Below, piece after piece: positions 31,949 to 40,664 of a DNA stretch of 64,000 nt. Source of the stretch: Cytophagaceae bacterium (GTDB lineage Bacteria; Bacteroidota; Bacteroidia; Cytophagales; Spirosomataceae); the NCBI GenBank assembly GCA_027491195.1, contig JAIXWQ010000012.1:248001-312000 (forward strand), read 5' to 3'. The number at the start of each line of letters is the position of its first letter. Position 1 is the stretch's first letter. The position numbers were made by a program, and so were the translations under genes. The notes beneath the pieces are model-generated. The model was not told the origin of the DNA. It saw nothing but the letters and a program-made list of their open reading frames with translations, and ran no database searches.

Positions 31949-33260
31949 TATCGCCGTATAAGTCGAATTCTTCGGCTTTATTGATCTTCACATTCACGAA
32001 ATCTCCCAAACGAGCGTATTGCTCAGCCGGAATCAACACCTCATTATCTACCTCTGGAGAATCAAATTCGGTACGCCCCACGAAGTAGCCGCTCTCTTTG
32101 CGGTCGACCATCACTTTTAGGGTTTGGCCTACTTTTTCTTGGTTTAACTCCTCCGAAATACCTTGTTGCAACGCCATGATCTCGTCAGAACGGAATTGCT
32201 TCACGTCTTCTGGCACGTCGTCATTCACTAGATAAGCGTGGGTATTTTCCTCGTGGCTATAATTAAAGATACCTAAACGATCGAAACGCATACGTTCTAC
32301 GAAAGAGTAGGTCTCTTCGAAGTCTTCTTCCGTTTCGCCTGGGTAACCGGAAATAAGTGTGGTACGTAACGCGATTCCTGGCACTTTCTCGCGAATCGTG
32401 TGGATTAATTCCTCTGTCTTTTCGCGGGTGATACCACGGCGCATGTGCTTCAACATAGCGTCTGAACCACTTTGGAGTGGCATATCGAGGTATTTACAGA
32501 TATTATCTCGCTCTGCCATTGTCTCTAAAATCTCCACTGGGAATCCAGCGGGGTAGGCATATTGCAAGCGGATCCATTCGATGCCGTTGACATCTGAAAG
32601 GCGCTCTAAAAGTTCTTTTAATTTTCTGCCTGATTTGCCTTCGCCTTTCAAGTCTAAACCGTAGAAGGTTAGGTCTTGAGCGATTAAGATCAATTCTTTA
32701 GTACCTTTTTTCGCAAGTGACGAAGCCTCCTTTACTAATTCCTCCATCGGAGTAGAAACGTGTTTTCCACGCATTAAGGGAATGGCACAGAAACTACATG
32801 GGCGATCACAACCTTCCGCAATCTTCAAATAAGCATAATGTGCGGGAGTCGTTAATAGGCGCTCGCCCACTAATTCATGCTTGTAATCTGCCTTTAAGGC
32901 TTTCAGTAAACGAGGTAATTCATTGGTTCCAAAGAACGAGTCCACCATCGGAATTTCTCTTTCTAAATCATCCTTGTAGCGATGAGATAGGCATCCGGTA
33001 ACGTATAATTTGTCGATTTTGCCAGCCTCTTTAGCGTCTGCATAGCGGAGGATGGTGTCGATCGATTCTTGTTTGGCATTATCAATAAACCCACAGGTGT
33101 TGATCACCACGATGTTCGCCTTGTCCTTTTTCGCCTCGTGCGTCACCTCTAATCCGTTCCCCTTTAATTGGGTGTAGAGTACTTCAGAATCGACTAGATT
33201 CTTCGAACATCCGAGGGTGATGATGTTGATGGAGGGCTTTGGGGCTACTTTGGTCTTCAT
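31938..33260 (-). CDS. rimO: ribosomal protein S12 methylthiotransferase
   Basis: Adds a methylthio group to an Asp of ribosomal protein S12 using two 4Fe-4S clusters. The 440-residue protein has all three N-terminal cluster cysteines (C18 in LGCSKN, C56 in NTCGF, C90 in VTGCLS). It has the radical-SAM motif CDRPCSFC (C151, C155, C158) and a C-terminal TRAM domain of about 65 residues. The LGCSKNLVDSE start separates RimO from MiaB. Length is normal. It converges with the ThiF-like gene, overlapping by 11 bases. Confidence 0.95.
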   Translation of the reverse strand: MKTKVAPKPSINIITLGCSKNLVDSEVLYTQLKGNGLEVTHEAKKDKANIVVINTCGFIDNAKQESIDTILRYADAKEAGKIDKLYVTGCLSHRYKDDLEREIPMVDSFFGTNELPRLLKALKADYKHELVGERLLTTPAHYAYLKIAEGCDRPCSFCAIPLMRGKHVSTPMEELVKEASSLAKKGTKELILIAQDLTFYGLDLKGEGKSGRKLKELLERLSDVNGIEWIRLQYAYPAGFPVEILETMAERDNICKYLDMPLQSGSDAMLKHMRRGITREKTEELIHTIREKVPGIALRTTLISGYPGETEEDFEETYSFVERMRFDRLGIFNYSHEENTHAYLVNDDVPEDVKQFRSDEIMALQQGISEELNQEKVGQTLKVMVDRKESGYFVGRTEFDSPEVDNEVLIPAEQYARLGDFVNVKINKAEEFDLYGDIIA

Positions 33261-33372
33261 GGATTTTTATATCAGCCTGCAATTTACGAAGTTTTAATGC
33301 CAAAATTGCCCGCAGCAGATACAATTGTTGGAGACTTTTAGTAGTATTGCAAAAATCATAAACCTAATAAAC

Positions 33373-34080
33373 ATGAACAAAATACTATTAAGTTGTGCAG
33401 CCATCTGCTTCGCAATGACTTCATTTGGTCAAGGAATCAACGAATTGACTAAGGCAGAGAAGAAAAATGGCACCCAATTATTATTTGATGGAAAAACGTT
33501 CACAGGCTGGCATAGTTACGGCAAAGGGGATAAAGTAGGAGCTTCTTGGACGATTGAGAACGGTGTGATCGGTTTTGACGCAGCGAAGAAAGACGGTGGC
33601 GACTTAATTACGAATGAGTCTTTTGAGAATTATGATTTCTCAGTGGATTGGAAGATTTCTCCGAATGGAAATTCGGGTATCATTTTCAATGTGACGGATG
33701 ATCCGAAGAAATATTACGCGACTTACGTAACGGGTCCTGAATTTCAAGTATTAGATAACGATGGCCATGCAGATGGTAAAATCACGAAACATCGTGCGGG
33801 TGATTTATACGACTTAATAAAGTCATACAAAGAAACGGTAAAGCCGGTGGGCGAGTGGAATACAGGCCGTATTGTGAATAACAAAGGTTTATTGCAGTTG
33901 TATTTGAACGGAACTTTGGTGGTTGAAACACGCACCGATGACCAAAACTGGAAAGATTTGATCGCTGGTTCGAAGTTCAAAGGAATGCCTGATTTCGGTA
34001 AAGTAATGTCAGGACACATCGCTTTGCAGGATCACGGAAACCAAGTTTGGTTTAGAAATATTAAGATTCGGAAATTATAA
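33373..34080 (+). CDS. DUF1080 (3-keto-disaccharide hydrolase-type) secreted protein
   Basis: A 235-residue protein with a signal peptide (MNKILLSCAAICFAMTSFGQ). The DUF1080 pattern is clear: LFDGKTFTGWHSYG, SWTIENGVIGF, FENYDFSVDWKISPNGNSG, and a closing IALQDHGNQVWFRNIKIRKL. The fold is a concanavalin-like beta sandwich. Some members hydrolyse 3-keto-glycosides, but many are uncharacterised. ATG 33373 is chosen because a longer start adds 16 residues before the signal peptide. A terminator follows. Confidence 0.88.
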   Translation: MNKILLSCAAICFAMTSFGQGINELTKAEKKNGTQLLFDGKTFTGWHSYGKGDKVGASWTIENGVIGFDAAKKDGGDLITNESFENYDFSVDWKISPNGNSGIIFNVTDDPKKYYATYVTGPEFQVLDNDGHADGKITKHRAGDLYDLIKSYKETVKPVGEWNTGRIVNNKGLLQLYLNGTLVVETRTDDQNWKDLIAGSKFKGMPDFGKVMSGHIALQDHGNQVWFRNIKIRKL

Positions 34081-34087
34081 GAAAATG

Positions 34088-34121
34088 AAAAGGCCTCCTT
34101 CAAGCGAAAGAGGCCTTTTTT
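34088..34121 (+). terminator. intrinsic terminator after DUF1080 gene
   Basis: AAAAGGCCTC, a 12-base loop, GAGGCCTTTT, then more T, seven bases after the stop at 34080. Confidence 0.88.
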
Positions 34122-34124
34122 ATT

Positions 34125-34166
34125 GCTATCGCGCGTTGTCGCGGGATAGCGCGCGTTATCGCGCTA
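34125..34166. repeat. GC-rich REP-like double hairpin
   Basis: Two tandem 20-base units, starting at 34127 (TATCGCGCGTTGTCGCGGGA) and 34147 (TAGCGCGCGTTATCGCGCTA), differ at only a few positions. The first region folds as GCTATC-CGCG-TTGT-CGCG-GATAGC with one G-G mismatch. The second folds as AGCGCG with CGCGCT. It sits between convergent genes, right after a terminator, and is much richer in GC than its surroundings. This is the placement of REP/BIME-type repeats; copies elsewhere cannot be seen here. Confidence 0.6.
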
Positions 34167-34176
34167 AACTCCCCGG

Positions 34177-35184
34177 CTATTTCAGCCCTTTCGTCTTCGT
34201 CTTCACGCGCAATAGATTCATTTTCGAAGTGATAAAAAGCGTAGAACCATCCTCACCAAAACCCACATTTGAGTTTGGGTTCCCCGTTTCAATACGTCCT
34301 AATAATTTACCGGCTGGACTAATAACTAAAATTCCACCCGGTCCAGTCGTCCAGATGTTCCCTTGCTGATCTAGTTTCATGCCATCATAACCTCCGCGAA
34401 TTCCTTGTTTGGCTAATTCTGAAGCATCGAAAAAGACTTTCGGCTCGCCTAGATTCCCGTCTTTTCCCACCGGGAAAGCTAAGATATGTGACTCTTGTGG
34501 TTCCGAAGAGCCTACATACAAAATGCTTTCATCTAAGTTCATCGCTAAACCGTTAGGTCTAGCCATCTTGTTGTATTGCAAAGTCATTTCGCCCTTCTTG
34601 CTGATGCGGTAGACCCCTTGAAACGCTAGTTCCTTAGCTGGTTCTTCCTTGCCGCGACCGGGTAAACCGTAGGGAGGGTCTGTGAAATAATAGTCGCCGT
34701 TTTTCGCTTGGATCACGTCGTTCGGGCTATTCAATTTTTTGCCTTCCCATAATCCGCTGAGGGATTTTTTTAATTCGGGTTTTCCCAAAGGCATTTCCGC
34801 TATACGTCTATTCCCATGTTCGGCAGAAACCAAGTTGCCTTTTTGGTTAATAATCAACCCATTCGCACCGGGTTCATAGGAATAATAAGTGGAGCCCGTA
34901 TAACCCGATGGTGTTAAATAAAGCTCAGCTCCTTTTTCTGCAGTCCATTTGTATATTTTGTTCTCCGGCACATCTGAAAACAATAAATAGCCCCCTTTCT
35001 TCACCCAAACCGGACCTTCTGACCAGGTATAGCCTTCCGCTACAATCTCAATGGGAGTCGATGGGTCGATGAGTGTTTTCACGGATTCATCATAGACGTG
35101 AATCTTGCCTATCGTTTTGTTTTGTGCCTGCACCGAAGCCTGTAAGCCCAGGATTGTGATGAGTGGCAGTATAAATTTTTTCAT
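34177..35184 (-). CDS. SMP-30/gluconolactonase-family secreted protein
   Basis: A 335-residue protein with a signal peptide (MKKFILPLITILGLQASVQA). It is a six-bladed beta-propeller of the SMP-30/gluconolactonase/LRE family: EGYTWSEGPVWVKKGGYLLF, KLNSPNDVIQAKNGDYYFTD, RPNGLAMNLDESILYVGSSE and DGMKLDQQGNIWTTGPGG. The metal-binding Glu (EGP), Asn (NDV) and Asp (near the DGMKLD block) are present. It probably hydrolyses a sugar lactone in the periplasm. Its neighbour across the terminator, the DUF1080 protein, is also often tied to sugar breakdown, but the two are transcribed convergently. Confidence 0.87.
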   Translation of the reverse strand: MKKFILPLITILGLQASVQAQNKTIGKIHVYDESVKTLIDPSTPIEIVAEGYTWSEGPVWVKKGGYLLFSDVPENKIYKWTAEKGAELYLTPSGYTGSTYYSYEPGANGLIINQKGNLVSAEHGNRRIAEMPLGKPELKKSLSGLWEGKKLNSPNDVIQAKNGDYYFTDPPYGLPGRGKEEPAKELAFQGVYRISKKGEMTLQYNKMARPNGLAMNLDESILYVGSSEPQESHILAFPVGKDGNLGEPKVFFDASELAKQGIRGGYDGMKLDQQGNIWTTGPGGILVISPAGKLLGRIETGNPNSNVGFGEDGSTLFITSKMNLLRVKTKTKGLK

Positions 35185-35233
35185 AGCGTTATCTGAGGTT
35201 TATAATTCGTAAATTTACCCAAATTCTCCACAA

Positions 35234-36079
35234 ATGAAATTGATTTCAAGTCCAATTCTCATCCAGCAAATCACCGACGCCATTTCGACACATTACGATG
35301 CCACCGAGGCGCGTGCGATTGCTTTTCGCTGTTTGGACGTAGGTTGGAATTTGAGTTCAATGGACATTATCCTGAAAAAGGAGGTGGAATTACCTGATGA
35401 TTGGCCCAGCCGTTTAGCGCGTCTTGCTAGTGGCGAACCCCTGCAATATGTGATGGGGAAGACCTATTTCCGCGATCATTTATTCGAAGTTAATGCAGAT
35501 ACCTTGATTCCCAGGCCGGAGACGGAGGAGTTAGTGGAGTTGGTACTCGAGAAAGCCTCGAAAAATGCATCGGTTTTAGATGTAGGTACAGGATCTGGTT
35601 GCATTCCTATTTCATTGAAATTAGAGCGACCCTCTTTACAGGTAGAAGCTTGGGATATTTCCAAAGGGGCACTAGAGATGGCTCGTCAGAATGCCGAGAC
35701 CCTGCAAGCAGCAGTTAGTTTCCTACAGCAAGACATTTTCGCTTGGCCTAGCTCGAATGGTCATTGGGATATCATCGTTTCGAATCCGCCCTATGTGACG
35801 GAAGAGGAGAAAAAGGAGATGGCGAACCATGTGCTGGATTTCGAACCTCATTTGGCCTTATTCGTGCCTAATGACGATGCCTTAAAATATTATGAAGCCT
35901 TAGCTGATTTTGCTATTGAGCGTTTATCGTATGGAGGATACCTGTGTTTAGAAATTAATCAATACTTTGGAACTCAAACCATGGAGCTCTTGTTTAGCAA
36001 GGGTTTCCAAGAGGTGCAATTGAAAAAAGACTTCAAAGGAAATGACCGGATGATTGTCGCACAAAAATCAGGTCTTTAA
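35234..36079 (+). CDS. prmC: peptide chain release factor N5-glutamine methyltransferase
   Basis: Methylates the GGQ glutamine of release factors RF1 and RF2. The 281-residue protein has an N-terminal helical domain (about 1-80). The SAM domain shows YFRDHLFEVNADTLIPRPET, the motif I VLDVGTGSGCIPISL and the catalytic NPPYV motif. These are the standard PrmC/HemK features. The release factor gene (prfA), often adjacent in other bacteria, is not here. It is divergent from the SMP-30 gene across a 49-base gap. Confidence 0.94.
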   Translation: MKLISSPILIQQITDAISTHYDATEARAIAFRCLDVGWNLSSMDIILKKEVELPDDWPSRLARLASGEPLQYVMGKTYFRDHLFEVNADTLIPRPETEELVELVLEKASKNASVLDVGTGSGCIPISLKLERPSLQVEAWDISKGALEMARQNAETLQAAVSFLQQDIFAWPSSNGHWDIIVSNPPYVTEEEKKEMANHVLDFEPHLALFVPNDDALKYYEALADFAIERLSYGGYLCLEINQYFGTQTMELLFSKGFQEVQLKKDFKGNDRMIVAQKSGL

Positions 36080-36090
36080 AATTTAACTCG

Positions 36091-36098
36091 TATTTTTG
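36091..36098 (+). promoter_or_regulatory. -7 element (TATTTTTG) upstream of lemA
   Basis: A perfect TAnnTTTG match 32 bases before the lemA ATG and just after the prmC stop. A -33 TTG is not evident. Confidence 0.45.
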
Positions 36099-36130
36099 TT
36101 TCAACTAATAACCAATTAAAAATTAACAAG

Positions 36131-36724
36131 ATGAATAAGACGGTATGGATTGTTTTGGGAGTGATTGCTCTCGTAATTTTTTGGGGAATTGGCTCACGTA
36201 ATAGCATGGCTACCTCAGATCAAGATGTAAAAGCGAAGTGGGCGAATGTTCAAAGTGCTTACCAGCGTCGTGCAGACTTAATCCCGAACTTAGTGAAGAC
36301 AGTTCAAGGCGTGGCAAATTTCGAGAAATCGACATTAACTGCAGTGATTGAAGCGCGTGCTTCTGCTACACAAATGAAATTAGATTCGAAGGATTTAAGC
36401 CCGGAGAATTTGCAAAAATACCAAGCGGCTCAGTCCTCTTTAGGCGGTGCCTTATCTCGTTTGATGGTGGTGGCTGAAAATTACCCACAATTGAAAGCAA
36501 CCGAGAACTTCTCTGAGTTACAAGCACAATTAGAAGGTACTGAGAACCGCATCAAAGAAGAGCGTGATAATTTCAACACGGCTGTTCAGGCTTATAATAC
36601 CTTGATCGTTACCTTCCCAAATAGCTTAATCGCGTCATTCTCTGGATTTGCGGAGAAAGGTTTCTTCCAAGCGGAAGCTGGTTCTGAGAAAGCGCCGGAA
36701 GTAAATTTTGACGAGAAGAAATAA
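36131..36724 (+). CDS. LemA family protein
   Basis: A 197-residue protein with one N-terminal membrane helix (VWIVLGVIALVIFWGIG) and a helical-bundle body. The LemA signature is visible: VKAKWANVQSAYQRRADLIP NLVKTV (shown in two parts), FEKSTLTAVIEARASAT and a central NRIKEERDNFNTAVQAYN. The role is unknown; LemA genes are typically beside TPM-domain genes, as here (two follow with gaps of 2 and 9 bases). The trio is probably one membrane-associated module, perhaps linked to envelope quality control, which is an inference. Confidence 0.9.
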   Translation: MNKTVWIVLGVIALVIFWGIGSRNSMATSDQDVKAKWANVQSAYQRRADLIPNLVKTVQGVANFEKSTLTAVIEARASATQMKLDSKDLSPENLQKYQAAQSSLGGALSRLMVVAENYPQLKATENFSELQAQLEGTENRIKEERDNFNTAVQAYNTLIVTFPNSLIASFSGFAEKGFFQAEAGSEKAPEVNFDEKK

Positions 36725-36726
36725 GC

Positions 36727-37149
36727 ATGTTGTCAGAAGAACACCAAAACCTGATTTTGCAAGCCATCCAAGACGCTGAACTAAAGACGTCTGGAGAGAT
36801 TCGTGTGCACGTGGAGAGTCATTGTGCTGGACACCCGATCGATCGGGCGAAGGAACTTTTCTTTCAATTAGGCATGCAGAAAACGGATTTGCAGAATGGG
36901 GTTTTGGTGTATCTGGCGATAAAAGACCGCAAGTTTAGTATCATCGGGGACAAAGGAATCGACGCGAAAGTGCCGGCCGAATTTTGGGAAACCATCCGCG
37001 ATGAGATGCGGCCCCACTTAGCAAAAAATGAGTTTGGTGCCGGTTTAGCGCATGGAGTAAAGCGCACAGGCGAAGTCTTAGCGGGCTTTTTTCCTTACCA
37101 GGCGGGAGATGTAAATGAATTGTCGAACGAGATCTCCTTTGGCCTCTAA
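36727..37149 (+). CDS. TPM-domain protein, cytosolic type
   Basis: A 140-residue TPM-domain protein (COG3762-like) without a signal peptide. Blocks include AIQDAELKTSGEIRVHVESH, the region NGVLVYLAIKDRKFSIIGD and GIDAKVPAEFWETI. It starts 2 bases after lemA and precedes a longer TPM gene with a signal peptide. The function of the domain is not firmly known; some members are proposed to have phosphatase activity. Confidence 0.85.
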   Translation: MLSEEHQNLILQAIQDAELKTSGEIRVHVESHCAGHPIDRAKELFFQLGMQKTDLQNGVLVYLAIKDRKFSIIGDKGIDAKVPAEFWETIRDEMRPHLAKNEFGAGLAHGVKRTGEVLAGFFPYQAGDVNELSNEISFGL

Positions 37150-37158
37150 TTAGTTTCT

Positions 37159-37902
37159 ATGCGCAAGCTTCTATTTCTATTTCTTTTTAGTGCGCGACTT
37201 TTCGCTCAAGAGGGTATTCCAGCAAAACCAGCTGGCTATATTCTCGATGAGGCTGGACTTTTAAATCCAGAGGAAGAGAATGCACTCGAGCAGAAAATGC
37301 GGGGCTATGCGGATTCTACTTCTACCCAGTTTGCCATAGTTCTCGTGAATTCGACGAACGGCCGTGATCCTTACGATTACGCGATTGATATCGGTAAAAC
37401 ATGGGGAGTAGGCCAAAAAGGCAAAAACAACGGCGTTGTCATTCTCGTAGCCATGCAAGATCGCAAGCTGCGTATTGTAACAGGTCGAGGAATCGAAGAC
37501 GTCTTACCTGACGCCATCTGTAAACGTATTATCACTAGAACGCTAAAGCCTACTTTCAAAGCAGGCGCCTATTACCAAGGTTTAGATCAAGCAACTTCTG
37601 AAATGATGCGTCGCGCCAGTGGCGAATTCAAGAATGAAGACAGTGGCGAGGAGCCTCAAGGCATCCCTCCCTTTATCATCATCTTTCTTATACTAGTCAT
37701 AATCTCTATCATCAAAGCGGTACGTAATCGCGGCGGAGGTGGAGGACCAGGTTCTCGTGGCGGCGGTATGTTCTTTCCTCCGATCTTTTTAGGCGGTGGG
37801 GAATATGGTCGTGGAGGTTCCGGTGGAGGCGGAGGCGGTTTTGATTTCGGTGGCTTCGGTGGAGGAGACTTTGGCGGAGGCGGTGCCGGAGGCGATTTTT
37901 AA
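37159..37902 (+). CDS. TPM-domain protein with Gly-rich tail (YgcG-like)
   Basis: A 247-residue protein with a signal peptide ([17 protein letters not shown]), a TPM domain (about 20-150; [47 protein letters not shown]) and one transmembrane helix (about 172-188, [18 protein letters not shown]). A low-complexity Gly/Phe-rich C-terminus follows, rich in GGGG and DFGG units. This is the YgcG architecture seen together with LemA. The Gly-rich DNA is a low-complexity stretch, not a CRISPR or minisatellite. Confidence 0.87.
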   Translation: MRKLLFLFLFSARLFAQEGIPAKPAGYILDEAGLLNPEEENALEQKMRGYADSTSTQFAIVLVNSTNGRDPYDYAIDIGKTWGVGQKGKNNGVVILVAMQDRKLRIVTGRGIEDVLPDAICKRIITRTLKPTFKAGAYYQGLDQATSEMMRRASGEFKNEDSGEEPQGIPPFIIIFLILVIISIIKAVRNRGGGGGPGSRGGGMFFPPIFLGGGEYGRGGSGGGGGGFDFGGFGGGDFGGGGAGGDF

Positions 37903-37903
37903 T

Positions 37904-37911
37904 TATCTTTG
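37904..37911 (+). promoter_or_regulatory. -7 element (TATCTTTG) directly upstream of gmhA
   Basis: A perfect TAnnTTTG match that ends 4 bases before the gmhA ATG, the same spacing as in the tyr leader. No TTG lies at the -33 position, so the promoter is uncertain. If it is used, the mRNA would be leaderless. Confidence 0.35.
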
Positions 37912-37915
37912 TCCT

Positions 37916-38488
37916 ATGAATAAGCTCATTACCCAATCCCTTCAAGAATCACAGCAAGTATTAGCAGATTTTTTAGGCAATCCTGCGAAGATAGAAGCTA
38001 TCGAAAAGGCGGCTGACGTATTAGTGGATGCCTTGAAAAAGGGAAACAAGATTTTGTCTTGTGGCAATGGGGGTAGTCATTGCGATGCCATGCACTTTGC
38101 GGAGGAATTGTCGGGTCGTTACCGCGAGAATCGTCCAGCCTTAGCTGCGATGGCAATTTCTGATCCCTCACATATCTCCTGTGTGAGTAATGACTTTGGG
38201 TATAATTACATCTTTTCTCGTTTCATCGAGGGCTTAGGAAACAAAGGCGACGTGCTAGTGGGTATTTCTACCTCTGGGAATTCAGCGAATATCATCGAGG
38301 CAGTGAAAGCTGCGCAGTTAAAAGGGATGGAAGTTATTCTTTTAACGGGTAAAGATGGCGGTCAATTAGCGGGCTATGGTTGCCATGAAATAAGAGTGGA
38401 CCACTTTGGTTACGCAGATCGCATTCAAGAAATCCACATCAAAGTGATCCACATTTTGATTCAGTTGATTGAATCTAAGTTGTTCTAA
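37916..38488 (+). CDS. gmhA: sedoheptulose 7-phosphate isomerase (SIS domain)
   Basis: Makes D-glycero-D-manno-heptose 7-phosphate, the first step to the heptose of lipopolysaccharide. The 190-residue SIS-domain protein has [20 protein letters not shown] with the substrate loop and the catalytic Glu region, GISTSGNS and a C-terminal [15 protein letters not shown]. The real start is ATG 37916. A longer frame would read 40 residues out of the Gly-rich tail of the preceding gene in another frame. No other heptose genes are nearby. Its stop overlaps that of convergent ftsA by 4 bases. Confidence 0.9.
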   Translation: MNKLITQSLQESQQVLADFLGNPAKIEAIEKAADVLVDALKKGNKILSCGNGGSHCDAMHFAEELSGRYRENRPALAAMAISDPSHISCVSNDFGYNYIFSRFIEGLGNKGDVLVGISTSGNSANIIEAVKAAQLKGMEVILLTGKDGGQLAGYGCHEIRVDHFGYADRIQEIHIKVIHILIQLIESKLF

Positions 38489-39831
38489 TAAGAGGCATCT
38501 CCGCCATCATCATCACCCATTACGACATCCACCATTTTGCGGAATAAATCGCCAATGCGAGGAGCTGGTTTCGAAGGTTTTGAATCAGTATAGCCAGTTT
38601 CTTTCGCCATTTCTTTTACTGGTGCCGCAGCCATCGTAGATTCTTCCGCCTCTGCTGTTTCTTGCTGATCGTAATACACCTGAACTAATCCAATAACCGT
38701 TGCAAAAGAAGGGTCTTTAATTTCAGTTGCGATGGCTGGATTTGCCGAAGTGGCATTCGGATCACCGATGCGCGCATCAAGGCCGGTGTATTTTTGGAAT
38801 AACTCATCAATATACGGCAATTGAGCTCCACCACCCGTTAGGACAAGACCCGCTTTCAATTGTTTGATGTCTGTCTGCTTCGAAATCTCCGCCACGATAA
38901 TTGCGGCTAATTCCTTCAAACGCTCTTCAATGATGATCGCTAAATTCTTTACAGAAACTGGAGTAGCCTTGCGGCCTGCGATCCCCGGAATCATAACCAC
39001 CTCACTAACTGGGATATCTTTTTGAATCGCTGATCCAAAACGTACCTTCAATGTCTCGGCATGGTCACGCGAAATCTCTAATCCAGATTGAATATCTTCC
39101 GTCACTAAATCACCACCCCAATTTAATACGGTAGCATGCTTTAAACGGTTGTTTTGGAAGATACTGATTTCTGTCGTTCCACTTCCTAGGTCGACAAGAA
39201 CCACACCTTCTTGCTTCTCTTCTTTATTCAAAACAGAGCTAGCGGTCGCTAAAGAACTGAAATAGACATTTCCTTTCTTTAAGTGTTTCGTCTCCGCAGA
39301 TTTCAAACATTGGGTTAATAACTCATTCTTGCTTGGATTCGCTGAAATGAAAACGAAATCGGCTTGAATCTTTTGGCCTATTTGACCTATAGGATCTAAG
39401 GTGTCAGGTAAGTTACCTACTTTAAAACCGATGGGTAAGGTATGTAAAACGCAAGGATTTTTGTCTGCAAAGGTGCGTTTCGCTTCTTCAAAAAGGCTCA
39501 TTACCTCGTTGTTTGAAACGGGATCTCTCTCGTTCTTGCGTAGTTTAGAAAGGCTAAACGGTTGCACTTTAATGTGCGAGCCAGATAGGTTAGAGGCGAA
39601 GAAGTGCTCTGAATTTTTCCCGTCTAGGACGTGAGAAATTTGATTCATAGCCTCTGAAATCGCTGCCGTCGTCTTGTTAATATTGACAATCTCTCCGTTT
39701 AAAACGTTATTCGTATTAACGGACGAACCTGTCGCTAAAATTTCTAATCTGCCTCGGTCATTCTGCTTGCCTGCAATCGCTCTCACATGTGAGCTACCAA
39801 TATCTAAACCGATAATTAAGTCGTTACGCAT
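38485..39831 (-). CDS. ftsA: cell division protein FtsA
   Basis: The actin-like protein that anchors FtsZ to the membrane. The 448-residue protein has the ATPase motifs [14 protein letters not shown] at the start, [13 protein letters not shown] in the middle and [11 protein letters not shown] late. A SHS2-type 1C domain lies at about 85-160. The C-terminus ends in an amphipathic segment ([15 protein letters not shown]) before an acidic tail, consistent with the membrane-targeting helix. It is the last gene of the murD-ftsA block. ftsZ does not follow; convergent gmhA does. Confidence 0.95.
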   Translation of the reverse strand: MRNDLIIGLDIGSSHVRAIAGKQNDRGRLEILATGSSVNTNNVLNGEIVNINKTTAAISEAMNQISHVLDGKNSEHFFASNLSGSHIKVQPFSLSKLRKNERDPVSNNEVMSLFEEAKRTFADKNPCVLHTLPIGFKVGNLPDTLDPIGQIGQKIQADFVFISANPSKNELLTQCLKSAETKHLKKGNVYFSSLATASSVLNKEEKQEGVVLVDLGSGTTEISIFQNNRLKHATVLNWGGDLVTEDIQSGLEISRDHAETLKVRFGSAIQKDIPVSEVVMIPGIAGRKATPVSVKNLAIIIEERLKELAAIIVAEISKQTDIKQLKAGLVLTGGGAQLPYIDELFQKYTGLDARIGDPNATSANPAIATEIKDPSFATVIGLVQVYYDQQETAEAEESTMAAAPVKEMAKETGYTDSKPSKPAPRIGDLFRKMVDVVMGDDDGGDASY

Positions 39832-39876
39832 TATATGTTGTTTGTAGAACGGATATTAAATTAAAAAATTTGGCTA

Positions 39877-40650
39877 TTATTCGCAAATAAGCTGATTCTT
39901 ATATTTCAGCTGCACCCAGCTGTATTTATTCCAGCCTTTATTCGGTATTACTTTTTGATAGAATATGAATAATTTCTTGAATTTGTTTTCAATATTGATT
40001 GGTAGGCCAAAGTCAATCCGGGTCGTCCCTATCGTCGGAATTAACACGATTCCTCCGTCTTTCGCGACGATGATTTGGGAGATTTGGGCTTTCCAAAACT
40101 CATTATTTTCAATAAACTGAAAGAACGGAATCAAGGTCTTCCCTCTTTTATCCTGCAAATCTCTTTTACCATCGAAATAAGGTCCTCCCGTCACGATAAT
40201 CCGAGGAGTGAACAAAGGACTCGTCCCGATGAATTTCCCATCCTCAGAAATGTATTGATCAGGGAAAGGGGAGGTGCCGATGGTTGAACGAACGATACGC
40301 GCAATAGGCTTGTATTCCTTCACCGAAACCGAGATAACACCGCTGAAATCATGGTGAGCCTCACAAGATTTTACCAATGGAATGCGCTTAATACGCTCCT
40401 CTATTTTACGAAGTGAAATCTGGGTGATGGGTTTGTCTAGGAAATAATCAGTTCCCTGCTCAGAAACCATCAATTTGATGTCTTTCTTGCTTAATAGGGC
40501 CTTCTCATTCTCAGAGTCTAAGGTGATTTCCACTCCTTTACATACCACCTCATTAAAGCTAATCTCGGCAAAAATGACCGCAACAAGGACGAGGGCGAAT
40601 AGAATCACCATCCCGATTACTTGCTTGATTAACGTCGCGTTTGCCTTCAT
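39877..40650 (-). CDS. ftsQ: cell division protein FtsQ/DivIB
   Basis: A 257-residue bitopic protein: a short cytoplasmic N-terminus, one membrane helix (about 10-30, IGMVILFALVLVAVIFA), then a POTRA-like domain (about 40-110; SLRKIEERIKRIPLVKSCEA) and a beta domain. It links division proteins at the septum. Sequence identity to well-studied FtsQ proteins is weak, as is usual in Bacteroidota, but position between murC and ftsA and topology are decisive. Gaps are 14 bases to murC and 45 to ftsA. Confidence 0.9.
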   Translation of the reverse strand: MKANATLIKQVIGMVILFALVLVAVIFAEISFNEVVCKGVEITLDSENEKALLSKKDIKLMVSEQGTDYFLDKPITQISLRKIEERIKRIPLVKSCEAHHDFSGVISVSVKEYKPIARIVRSTIGTSPFPDQYISEDGKFIGTSPLFTPRIIVTGGPYFDGKRDLQDKRGKTLIPFFQFIENNEFWKAQISQIIVAKDGGIVLIPTIGTTRIDFGLPINIENKFKKLFIFYQKVIPNKGWNKYSWVQLKYKNQLICE

Positions 40651-40664
40651 TTTGAAAAATTATA

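Noticed and set aside
37720-37902. GGA/GGC-rich repetitive DNA as a minisatellite or CRISPR
   Set aside because: It codes for the usual low-complexity Gly/Phe tail of YgcG-like proteins and has no spacer-repeat structure.
37796-37915. Extended gmhA frame through the Gly-rich region
   Set aside because: The 40 extra residues are an out-of-frame reading of the Gly-rich TPM tail; ATG 37916 fits GmhA length.
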